Source: Calamus simplicifolius
Taxonomy: Eukaryota; Streptophyta; Magnoliopsida; Arecales; Arecaceae
Reading direction: 5' to 3'
Length of the DNA stretch: 64,000 nt
NCBI GenBank assembly: GCA_900491605.1
Contig: UESW01001610.1
Coordinates: forward strand, 271,519 to 335,518
Both the position numbers and the translations under genes were made by a program. Positions 55,098-64,000 of the stretch are shown here, piece by piece; the stretch's first letter is position 1, and each line of letters starts with the position of its first letter. The notes under the pieces were generated by a model. The model was not told where the DNA came from, searched no databases, and was given only the letters and a program-made list of their open reading frames with translations.

Positions 55098-56337
55098 TGG
55101 AGATATGACCTAATCTCCTATGCCACAAATTAGACGAATTCGCATCAACGACACATCTTTTAACACCAACATGCATAGAAGAATAGTGATTGTCATTTTC
55201 TAAATTAAGATGAAAAAGACCATCAGACAATGTACCACATCCAATAATCTCAGATCCATAAGAAATACTGAAAGATGAATCCAAAAATTTAAAGGAATAT
55301 CCACAAGATACAAGTCTTGAAACAGAAACTAAATTCCTAGCAAAACCAGGAATATAAAATGTCTTTTCCAAACTTAAAATAAAACCACTATCTAAAACAA
55401 GTTTGCAAGTTCCAATGGCTTCCACATGTGATGACATCTTGTTTCCAGAATAGATGCAGCATTCACTTCCCACTGGTTTCCGCAGGTCTTGCAATCCCTG
55501 CAAGGAGTTGGTAACATGGATTGAAGAACCAGAGTCAATCCACATATGTCTTGAGTAACATTAATCATGTTAGATTCATAACAGACAAAAGAGAGTTGAG
55601 TACCTTTCTTATTAAGCCACTGTTTGAACTTGGCATAATCCTTCCTCAAATGCCCTTTCTTCTTGCAGAAGAAACATTTGGAACTTTTCTGAATGTCCCC
55701 TTTGGCAAAAATTTGCCCTTGTCCTTTGCTTAAAATTTCTTTTTCTTTCCTGGTGTTGTCAAATTTACCTTCTCACCCTCTTCCACAGCAAGTCTACCCT
55801 CCTCTTGAACACACATGGTCATAAGTTCATTAATTGACCATTTATCCTTATGTGTGTTATAAAAGATCTTAAATGGGGCATATTGCGGTGGTAGAGTGTT
55901 GAGAATGTAATGCACTAGAAAAAAGTCAGACATCTCAACTTCAAGTCTCTTCAATTGAGCCGCAATGTCCCTCATCCTCATAATGTGGTCACGTACACCG
56001 CGTATACCACTCAGTTTTATGGATGAGAACAGGTGAATTAGGGTGCTAGCTAAAGCCTTGTCTGAAGATACAAATTGATCATCGATCGCCTTCAGTAAGT
56101 CACGGACATTGTCATAATGCTCAAGGGAACCCCTGATGCCATTGAGATCTTGGTCTTTATGAACATTATTGAGAGACGATTAGATCGTTCCCATTTTTCA
56201 TAAAGAACAGAATCTTCAGGGGGCGGTTCATCCTTCCTTATGGCGTAATCAATGTCCTTGCACCCTAGATGAAGGAGAGTTCTCTCCTTCCAAATTTTAT
56301 AATTGTCCCCTCTGAGCTCAGGAATATCACAAATCAT
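55098..56337 (-). pseudogene. E6 copy 2: gag, protease and pre-integrase, broken
   Basis: The gag start MICDIPELRGDNYKIWKERT is at 56337. Frame breaks occur near 56147 (loss of a base pair of codon), 55990, 55740 and 55650. Pieces 55981-55730 (HYILNTLPPQYAPFK), 55649-55392 and 55545-55015 (IDSGSSIHVT, LWHRRLGHISIDRIKRL) carry the same order as copy 1. Four extra residues (LENDN region) appear near 55198. Many of the differences are single-base losses. Confidence 0.9.
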
Positions 56338-57932
56338 ATCAGAGAAATTAACAGGCTGACAAACTGCAAAAATTAAATAACCATACTCATGTTACAAAAC
56401 TTTGAAGCTCTTTAAACAATATGACATATCTACCAATGTAAAATACGTCAAAATATGAATCTACTGACATAAAACTTGCATGTGGCCTGAAGTATTAATT
56501 CAATTAGATTCACATTTAAACTATATGATAAAATTATCAAATTATACCCTTAATTTCTAATCCCTGTGGGTAAATTAGAAAATATAATTTAATATTTATC
56601 CTAATTAATTATATAATATAACAAAATTTTCTATGGAATAAATTTTATTATATCCATATAATTAATTATAATTAATGTCTATTATTTATGTGATTTATTA
56701 ACTTTATTATACAATTTTATAATTAAGGATGCTGTGGCTACTCCTCAATTATTCAATTATATTTATCACTTAGACATTATTTAAATTTTATGCTCAATTA
56801 TGTCACTTAAGATACATGCATAATTCATAAAATTTACACACACAAATTCTAAATATAATTGAACATAAATATGACAGGCTAATGGCCCATCACTTAATGA
56901 ACGAGCCAAACCCGTCATCCTCACCTAATTCAATAGTTTAATTTAACCAAAATATCTCAATCACCTCAAAATTTTCGGATCAGATGTGTCCAGACTACTG
57001 CAATCCAGCCTGCTACAGTTCAGATTATGTGCACGGCCCAGCCTCACTACTGGCCCAGACAACAGAGCCAATTAAACACTGGATCAGCCCTGATTGGGCC
57101 AGATACTCGCTGAGCCAGCGCCTGGTCCACCCAAGCGCTACCAGCGCCTGGGCGTTCGCTGGCGCCTGGGCGCTGGCAGGCAGCCAACGCCCAGCCAGCC
57201 ATCGCCTGGGTGCTGGCAGTCAGCCAGCCCCTGGGCGCTGGCGTCAATTTTTTTTTAATAATGATGGGCGCTGGCAATCAGCCAGCGCCCAGCCAGCTAG
57301 CCACAGGCGCTGGCATCCAAATTTTTTTTTAAATAATGCCATGCCCTTTTTTTTGTATTACCGGCACGTTTTCAGTAAGAAACGTTTTTCATCCGTCCTT
57401 ATCCTGTGTGCACATATCCGAAGCAAGGAAACCCATGCTTCCTCTTTTTATGGTGATTTGATTATGAGATATTTGAATTTATATCCAAAAGAATGAGTGA
57501 ACAGATAAATGCATGCTTCATGCATAAGACTTATCGATCAATCTCTTAAATAAAATGAATTAAATAACCGAATATTTAGAGTTTATCGGATCTTATGCCC
57601 TTTCAGATGATTCTTGATGATATATTAACTCTCCCGGTATGCAAGTAGTTGGGTCAAACGCACCAAGGTATTACAGCAGCCTCCCTTATTGGTACGTCCC
57701 TAATATCCCTACCGTACGCCCGTTGGGTAAATAATTCAGGGTACTACCAGTAGCCTCCCCTTTGGACTATCCCTAAAAATGAGAGAAATAGAAATCAAGA
57801 ACGTCTTGCTCCTCTTTATTTTGATCAGGATAAAATTTTAAATATATATTTTCAATATTTAAAACAAAATCCAACATAAAGAAGAGCCCAAAAGCAGAAA
57901 GCATTCGGCCAAAACGAGACAGAGGCGTCATG
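56338..57932 (-). other. E6 copy 2 leader (about 1.6 kb)
   Basis: Homologous to the copy 1 leader, with the GC-rich CCAGCGCC/GGCGCTGGC block at about 57105-57320. An ~85-bp stretch near 57541-57625 is absent from copy 1. The ~36-bp duplication of copy 1 is single here. Confidence 0.75.
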
Positions 57933-57946
57933 GCTCTGATACCAAA
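57933..57946 (-). other. E6 copy 2 primer binding site
   Basis: On the minus strand TTTGGTATCAGAGCCA complements initiator tRNA-Met and lies directly inside LTR-C. Confidence 0.9.
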
Positions 57947-58355
57947 TGTAAAACAACTAATAACGTGCCTAATGTGATTTAGATCAACATGGCACTTCAA
58001 AATAAAGTAAAGCAGCGGAAATAGTATTGAGGATTACCTCCCGCCATCGTTCCGGTCTCGGGATAAAATAATAAAAGGAAGAAGCTTTAAATTCTGGTTT
58101 TTCTGGTCCTTTCTCTACCAGATCGATGGTATGTGGTTTTTCTCATATCGTAGAGTAGGTATCAGGGACCAATTTTATACACAAACTCACCAGAAATTTC
58201 TGCCATCATAGAGATTTCCGGAGCACGAACGGGCGATGGTTACGGAGTCGCAAACTCACTCCCGCTGTTTTGCACGTTCAAATTTTAAAATACATAAACC
58301 ATAAAATTAGGAGTTGGTTATTCTTCTGGCCAGTAGGAATCTAAATTAACCAACA
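57947..58355 (-). mobile_element. E6 LTR-C (rightmost, complete, 409 bp)
   Basis: TGTAAAAC at the left and TTAACCAACA at the right on the plus strand are complete termini. It is the only intact LTR of the tandem. The flank ATAAA follows, but no matching duplication exists at the truncated left end. Confidence 0.9.
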
Positions 58356-59868
58356 ATAAATACATATGCATGCACTGGTTAAGCCCCCACCGGACTAGGC
58401 TTTGAAATGTTCGTAGCCTGTGCTCAGTTCTACAGGGTTGGGCTTCAAAGTTCTCACCAGGCCTTTTCTCATCCCTGGATCGCTCCATGTTACAAATGGA
58501 TGGTGGAAGATCAATCATCTAAAGTTTTAGGTTGCGCGTGGAACACCGCAAGAAGTCTCTTAACTATTGCCCAATTTTAACTTGGGCTTAAGTGTTCAAG
58601 TAGGGATGGCAAGCAAATGCTTACCTGATTCAATTTGTTGTGTCATATAAGATTACTTATTGAACAAAATGATTTGATTTGGGTTTAAATTTTTTTTTAT
58701 CCATTTAATAAATGAATGGAGTTCAGATTGAAAAATTTTGATCCTAATATTTATTCAATCCAACCCAATCTGTAACTGATGTCATCCGATCCAATTGCCA
58801 GGTACCCTTATGTTCAAGTTAGGTCTTGACTAAAACTGGAATTGACCAGGCCTACTCAGTCCCATATGGGCCTCGTAGAAGGCAATGAGAAGAGACTGGA
58901 GCTACGAGAGCAGTGCTGAGCAAAGCGTCCGTGTCCCCTAACAAAGCAAGCCTAATTTCCGTGCTGTTCAGAGTTAGGTGGAACTTAAAGATGGGATATA
59001 TAAGTCCATTTGAGAAATTTACAAAGCGAGCAGGGAACAATTTCACCAGAGGCCACAGCCATCAACCAACCTATTCAGGTCTGACAAGGAGAGCAAGACA
59101 ACCTTTTCAGCTCCTTGCTCTTTAAGGATTTAAGATGCACAAGATGTCTTTAGAAAGAAGAAGAATTTCACCACCTTTTTTTATCACTACTGTTTACATT
59201 GGGAAGTTTAATACGTGAATAGAAGAACTCCTACGAAAAAGGGGATGGGATCACAGTCAAAGCCTATGCCATCTTGTACGTGGCTATGCATGCATGGCTG
59301 TGGAAGCACAACGCCAATAGGTTTTAGCATCCTCTGTTTGGTCCGAGAAAAGACTGGAATTTTAACTTCATGTCTGATATTTGTGTCTGTCATCTTGTTT
59401 GATTTAGAGATTGAAAGACAAAAGAATTTCAACTTCATGGTTCAAGTAGGCAGCACTAAGTTGTTACCACCAACTTATTCGGACTATCACAGCAAGAAAA
59501 GCATGATGCATGCTGATTTTTCATTCCATTCGAATCACATATTATATAGTGTAGAAAAGAATGCAAAATACGTATGCTCTCATATAGATGATGGAATGCT
59601 CTGAGCTCGTTTGGTATTGTTGTTTTTATATTTTCAATTCTTTATAAGCTAGTGAAATATTATCACGTGAAGATTGATATTGAATATGGAATTTGTTCAA
59701 ATCTCTACCATTCCTTTCTTTCTTTTTTTATCTTCACTTTGAAAGTAATAAAAAAACTGTAAAAAAATTAACAAAGATTTTTTTTTTCTATACATGTGCA
59801 TTCTAGGGCTTCATTTTATACTCTTCCTTTGATGGCAAAGGAGCTTTGAACTTTTCTAAAAAGCATTA

Positions 59869-59919
<51 letters not shown>

Positions 59920-60019
59920 AACTTTAATTAATAAAAATTTCAAATTGTATGCGTATCTTTGACCTGTATTATTTGAAAAATCTTATGTTAAAGTTCTAAT
60001 TATATTATGACAGGACGTA
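58356..60019. other. Intergenic, no gene recognised
   Basis: The frame 59215-59604 (129 residues) has no recognised domain and lacks supporting context. An AT-rich stretch near 58600-58800 with CCAATCCAACCCAATCTG resembles 7440-7550 weakly and may be an old transposon relic. An (AT)n microsatellite is listed separately. Confidence 0.55.
59872..59917. repeat. (AT)n microsatellite
   Basis: About 23 AT dinucleotides without interruption. Confidence 0.96.
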
Positions 60020-60129
60020 TGCTAAACTGACAATATTGATGTTTTTGAGCTTTACGTCTAACGCCTCCTTGAGACATGGAAGAATTCGGCGAACGTTTTG
60101 GAATTTTTCAGCTGGCTCTGGAGCCACTT

Positions 60130-60613
60130 GGATTACGCTGCGGCTCCGGGAACGGTCTGTGGACCGGCCGTCGAAAGGTTTGGTTCGGATGAAGTCCATA
60201 TCGTAATAGCCGTCCTTGTCATGGAACCCGGTGTCCATCGATGTAGCGTAGTCCAGATGCAGGTATGGGCCGGCATCCGAGGAGGGGAAGTCCTCCGATT
60301 TGAACTCCGGCCCCTCCATCGATTCCTCATGATCCGGGCCGGCCCGGGAGGGAGCCTGCAGGAAGTTCTCCCCTCGTCGGCGGAGGGGCAGGAGAGGAAC
60401 CAATAATCGGCTGCGGAGAAGGGGCCGACGAAGGGAACGAGGGGGAGACGCTTGTGGCGGCGGGCAAGGGGGTTGGAGGACCGGATGTCAGCGTCGGTCT
60501 TGCACGTGAAGCTGGCGGGGGCTTGCTCGCAGACCTCGCAGAGACAGACGCGCCCGTGGCGGGAGGCGAGCGAGTTGGCGCCGTGGATGCGTGCATCGTA
60601 TATGCGGCGGAGG
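60130..60613 (-). pseudogene. CONSTANS-like (COL) B-box gene fragment
   Basis: On the minus strand the frame from 60613 reads YDARIHGANSLASRHGRVCL, the end of B-box 1 of COL transcription factors (normally CDARVHAANKLASRH), then CEVCEQAPASFTCK and DADIRSSNPLARRHKRLPLV from B-box 2. About ten residues with zinc ligands are missing between TCK and DADI. After a frame change near 60395, EFKSEDFPSSDAGPYLHLDY and FHDKDGYYDMDFIRTK match the middle region of COL proteins. No CCT domain follows. The gene is GC-rich, unlike its surroundings. It is a pseudogene, broken further by the E7 insertion at its B-box 1 side. Confidence 0.78.
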
Positions 60614-61418
60614 TGGGAAAACAACAATATAATAGTAATAAATCATAATATGCAATGAAGATATGTTTCTTAACCTACAAAAATGTATAAGGAGCAATAA
60701 TAAAAATATATGGCAGCAATTGAATATCACAAACACATAAGAGACATCAAGTTTTTTTTAATGTGAAAAACCCTTTAAAGCAAGGAAGAAAACCACGGAT
60801 CGTACAAACCAAATAAATAGCTATGATTAAATAAAGGTACAAGAAAGTCTCAAATAAGAAAAAAAATGAGTGCTCACAGCCAACCAAATAATAAATGTAA
60901 GAAGCTTACAATAGAGAACCAAAAAGTTTAACAAACCCCCAAAAATAGAGCTACTGTCCGACCTAAGTTTCTTGCATCTCAGACCTTGTTTCATCGATCC
61001 AACCGTTCAAAATGAAGAACCAGATGTCCCGAACCTGCTGTCAAAATTTCAGCCCGATCCAACGGTTAACGAATCTTCAGTAGCGATTTTACGGTGGCTA
61101 TTCCGAGTATGTGCGGAAAGGGCTTCTTCTTCTTTTCTCTCTCGAATGGCGGCTCTCTTCTCTCTTTTTCAAAAATTAACCCTAATATCACCCTAATAGA
61201 CTCACCACTGATTAGAGATTCTTACCAAGTTAGATTCTCACCTAATCAGACTCACCACTGATTAGGGATTCTTACCAAGTTGGATTTTCACCTAATCAGA
61301 CTCACCACTGATTAGTGATTCTTACCAAATCAGACTCACCACTTAGACAAGTATGACACAAAGTGGGCTTACACATTTGGGCATTTTCTTCACATAGGAA
61401 GGGAGCCCAAACCCAACA
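60614..61418 (-). mobile_element. E7 3' LTR (Ty1/copia)
   Basis: The right end ACCCAACA abuts a polypurine tract on the minus strand (TTGTGAGGGGGAGATA, 61419-61434), so on that strand the LTR begins TGTTGGG. The left end is placed at TGGGAAAACA (60614), where COL homology stops; this is inferred. About 61200-61350 has a 50-bp unit (GACTCACCACTGATTAG and following) repeated almost three times. Confidence 0.75.
61200..61350. repeat. 50-bp tandem repeat in E7 LTR
   Basis: ACTCACCACTGATTAG.GATTC and TTACCAAGTT.GATT.TCACC recur about 2.9 times with few differences. Confidence 0.85.
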
Positions 61419-61439
61419 TATCTCCCCCTCACAACTATG

Positions 61440-61900
61440 TGGAGATAACCGCCAAACTTGTGATCTCACAACAAGTTTCAAACTTTCCTCTTGGTAATGC
61501 TTTAGTCATTATATCAGCACCATTATTATCAGTATGAATTTTAGCCAACTCCAACAGCTTAGCATCCAAAACATCACGTATCCAATGATACCTCACATCA
61601 ATATGTTTGGACCTTGAATGGAAAGTTGGATTCTTACCAAGATGGATAACACTTTAATTGTCAACAAACAACAGATATTGGTTCTGAACAAAGCCTAGCT
61701 CCTGTAAGAATTTCTTCACCCATAGCAACTCCTTACATGCTTCAGTAATGGCAATGAACTCTGCCTCTGTAGTTGATAATGCTACACACCTCTGCAACTT
61801 AGACTGCCAAGCCACAGCTCCCCCTGCAAATTTAATCATATAACCCGAAGTCGACTTTCTGGAATCAATGTCTCCAGCCATATCTGAGTCTGACTACCCC
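61440..61900 (-). pseudogene. E7 RNase H and pol C-terminus
   Basis: The frame 61881-61654 reads DIDSRKSTSGYMIKFAGGAV, EAEFIAITEACKELLWVKKF and LLFVDN, then a stop replaces the Gln expected in the catalytic DNQS motif. After it FHSRSKHIDVRYHWIRD and IMTKALP give the usual copia ending. Separated from RT by another break near 61900. Confidence 0.88.
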
Positions 61901-61968
61901 ACCAATGTAGGCTCATCACCTCCAAAACAAAGCCTCATACCAGTTGTATCACGAAGATACCTTAAAAT

Positions 61969-62455
61969 CTATTTCACTACATTCCAATGCTCTCTACCTG
62001 GGTTTGACAGAAATCTACTAACAGTACCAACAGCATGTGCTATGTCTGGTCTTGTGCATACCATTGCATACATCAAACTACCCACAGCAGAAACATAAGG
62101 AACCCATTCCATATCTAATTTCTTAACTTTATTTGAAGGACTTTGTTTAGTACTCAGCTTAAAATAAGTAGCAAGAGGAGTGCTTACAGCCTTAGCATTT
62201 TTCATCTGGAATCTTTGCAGCACCATTTCAATATAGTGTTTCTGTGATAGCAAAAGTTTCTTCTCCATTCTATCACGCATGATTCTTATACCAAGAATCT
62301 GCTTAGCAGCTTCCATGTCCTTCATTACAAATGACTTGCCCAACTGCATCTTTACCCTGTCAATCCTAGAAACATTTTTCCCAACAATAAGCATGTCATC
62401 AACATACAATAACAGGATAATGAAGTCATCATCAGAAAAATTTTTAACAAAGACA
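61969..62455 (-). pseudogene. E7 reverse transcriptase, catalytic and thumb part
   Basis: The frame from 62409 begins YVDDMLIVGKNVSRIDRVKM and runs through MKDMEAAKQILGIRIMRDRM, KHYIEMVLQRFQMKNAKAVS and GSLMYAMVCTRPDIAHAVGT to SRFLSNPGREHWN. The upstream part YVFVKNF continues to about 62455. It is then interrupted by the inverted segment. Confidence 0.92.
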
Positions 62456-62459
62456 TATC

Positions 62460-62610
62460 ATGTTATTGTATGTTGATGACATGCTTATTGTTGGGAAAAA
62501 TGTTTCTAGGATTGACAGGTTAAAGAAGCAGTTGGGCAAGTCATTTATAATGAAGGACATGGGAGCTGCTAAGCAGATTCTTGGTATAAGAATCATGCAT
62601 GATAGAATGG
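62460..62610 (+). repeat. Inverted duplicate of the RT catalytic segment in E7
   Basis: On the plus strand the sequence encodes LLYVDDMLIVGKNVSRIDRL and MKDMGAAKQILGIRIMHDRM, the same region encoded on the minus strand at 62268-62415. The arms are ~148 bp, opposite in direction and differ by a small number of bases, with a ~45-bp spacer. The element minus-strand reading resumes at about 62609 with TTSDH. It forms a foldback within RT. Confidence 0.93.
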
Positions 62611-63060
62611 TCAGAAGTAGTCTTCTTGTAGCCTTGCTCACATATGACAGACTCAAACTTCTTGTACCATTGCCTCGGAGCCTGCTTTAAACCATATAGG
62701 CTCTTTCTTAGCCTACACACAGTCTTCCTTACCTTCAACTTGAAAGCCATTAGGTTGCTTCATGTAAATATCTTCCTTCAAATCACCATGAAGGAAAGCA
62801 GTTTTCACATCCATTTGCTCTACCTCCAAATCAAGAGTAGCAGCCAAACTCAACACAGTTCTAATAGAAGACATCTTCATCATAAGTGAGAAAATCTCAT
62901 TAAAATCAACACCCTTCCTTTGTCTGAAGTCTTTTACCACTAATCTGGCTTTATACATTGGAGATGCAGCATTACTATCATGTTTCACCCTGTAAATTCA
63001 CCTATTTTCCAAGGCCCTCTTGCCTTTAGGCAACTTCACCAAATCATAAGTGTGATTGTC
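62611..63060 (-). pseudogene. E7 reverse transcriptase, N-terminal part
   Basis: The frame 62988-62713 reads MYKARLVVKDFRQRKGVDFN, RTVLSLAATLDLEVEQMDVK and TAFLHGDLKEDIYMKQPNGF. A frame change follows near 62745, then RLRKSLYGLKQAPRQWYKKF and EQGYKKTTSDH to about 62611. The catalytic part lies beyond the foldback. Confidence 0.9.
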
Positions 63061-63362
63061 ATGCAAAGATTGCATCTCATCTCGCATTGCATCCAACCAC
63101 TTTTGTTTTTCTTCACTCTCAATGGTCTCTTCTAAACACTCAGGTTCTCCCCATCAATCAAGGTCACATACTCATCAAACGAATACCTTGTAGATGGTTG
63201 TCTCTACCTATTAGACTTCCTGAGTTGACTTTGAGATGGTTCAGGAGCATAACTAGGATTATCATCTTGTGACATCTCATGTTCCTCTTCAGCATCATTA
63301 GTTGGAACATCTAACTCATCTCCAAGCTATTGATCATCAACATAATCATGTTGCTCATCTTG
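63061..63362 (-). pseudogene. E7 integrase-RT linker
   Basis: Variable linker between integrase and RT with several stops. MQSLHDNHTYDLVKLPKGKR near 63020-63075 is the conserved sequence immediately before RT. The rest is polar and acidic, as typical of copia linkers. Confidence 0.65.
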
Positions 63363-64000
63363 TTAAACACTACTCTTAGCATTATCCAGATTGTGAGCAA
63401 ACAACCGAAATGGATCAACATCAATCAGCTTATTACCTTTTTCGGGTATAGTCTTCCCCACCTTATCAATGTCTTCAATGGTTTGGTCTTCCATGAACTC
63501 GACATCATGACTTTTAATAAGCTTTTTCTCAATAGGATCATAAAACCTGTAACTAAATTCATCTTGACCACAACCTATAAAGATGCACTGTCTCATCTTA
63601 GCATCCAACTTGGATCTCTCATCCTTTGGAACATGCACAAATGCCTTGCAACTAAAGACTCGCAAATGATCATATATGGCATTCTTGCCAAACCAAATTT
63701 TGTCTGGCGCCTCACTGTCCAAAGCAATTGTAGGACTAAGATTAATAACATGCACTGCCGTGTACAGTGCCTCACCCCAAAAGTGTTTGGGCAAATTTTA
63801 CTTCAGAGAGCATACACCTAACTCTTTCAATCAATGTCCTATTCATCCTTTCTGCTAAACCATTCAGCTGAGGAGTTTTAGGAGGAGTCTTTTCATGTGC
63901 AATACCCTGCTGCTTGCAATAGACATCAAAGGGTCCACAATACTCACCACCATTGTCAGTACGAATAATTTCAGCTTCTTGCCTGACTGCCTCTCAACTA
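63363..64000 (-). pseudogene. E7 integrase C-terminal half, continues past window
   Basis: The frame 63794-63363 reads MPKHFWGEALYTAVHVINLS, DKIWFGKNAIYDHLRVFSCK and CIFIGCGQDEFSYRFYDPIE. Upstream, in another frame, are the core motifs IRTDNGGEYCGPFDVYCKQQ near 63965-63905 and KTPQLNGLAERMNRT. A one-base shift near 63800 separates the two. The remaining integrase, protease, gag and 5' LTR lie beyond 64000. Confidence 0.9.

Larger units (their letters stand above)
45512..58355 (-). mobile_element. E6: tandem Ty1/copia, LTR-body-LTR-body-LTR
   Basis: Three LTRs (about 45512-45870, 51632 to within the gap, and 57947-58355) alternate with two nearly identical bodies on the minus strand. Each body has PBS, a long leader, gag, protease, integrase, RT and RNase H, the copia order. 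The bodies differ by many small indels and by a leader duplication (copy 1) and deletion. This arrangement is the expected product of unequal recombination between LTRs of a single element or sister copies; collapse of two haplotypes in assembly is the alternative. Confidence 0.9.

Noticed and set aside
58600..58810. AT-rich stretch that might be a MITE
   Set aside because: I could not find terminal inverted repeats or a target site duplication; similarity to 7440-7550 is weak.
59215..59604. 129-codon plus-strand frame
   Set aside because: No recognised domain, no codon or compositional signal, and only slightly longer than expected by chance in such DNA.

Overview
The window is nuclear DNA of a flowering plant, probably a monocot (the species cannot be fixed from sequence alone), and consists almost entirely of LTR retrotransposons. 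No intact host gene was found; the only host-gene trace is a broken CONSTANS-like (COL) B-box gene near 60.0-60.6 kb. There are no bacterial features, CRISPR arrays, rRNA or tRNA genes. A run of N (51927-52230) shows this is a draft assembly scaffold. The elements are called E1 to E7 below. || Layout. E1 (1-6507, +): decayed Ty3/gypsy element of Tekay/Del type with ~2.3 kb LTRs; the 5' LTR is cut by the window edge and only the integrase tail is recognisable. 6508-7796: no gene; a G-rich tract and an (AT)n microsatellite. E2 (7797-14820, -): non-autonomous Tat-lineage gypsy element with 1373-bp LTRs and TSD GTATC. It keeps the gag start and an integrase tail, with about 3 kb of hairpin-bearing tandem repeats between integrase and 3' LTR. 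14826-15728: no gene. E3 (15734-36796, +; TSD ACTAA): a 21-kb relative of E2 with decayed gag, protease, RT, RNase H, a second (aRNH-type) RNase H and integrase, then a ~65-bp hairpin repeat array. On the opposite strand it carries a spliced-looking gene for a protein of the putative gypsy type transposon family (PF04195-like) and a second small antisense unit. E4 (19032-26729, +; TSD CTTGG): a complete but mutated chromovirus with a C-terminal chromodomain, nested in the pol gene of E3. || To the right, the end of the E3 3' LTR plus ~730 bp of flank (36177-37525) recurs at 43811-45155. Between the copies lies E5 (about 37526-43808, -), a chromovirus related to E4 that has lost its integrase end and 3' LTR. 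E6 (about 45512-58355, -) is a Ty1/copia tandem of the form LTR-body-LTR-body-LTR. The two bodies are nearly identical, carry different frameshifts, and share a central LTR that contains the assembly gap. 58356-60000 holds no recognised gene. The COL remnant follows and is interrupted in its first B-box by the 3' LTR of another copia element, E7 (60614 to beyond the window end, -), whose RT contains a ~148-bp inverted duplication. || The features do not form a cellular pathway; they record successive insertion, nesting, unequal recombination and decay. The most unusual points are the intron-containing antisense gene inside E3, the hairpin-tiled 3' regions of E2 and E3, the shared-LTR copia tandem, the E5 rearrangement and the foldback in E7. 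Identities are estimates by eye, not computed alignments.
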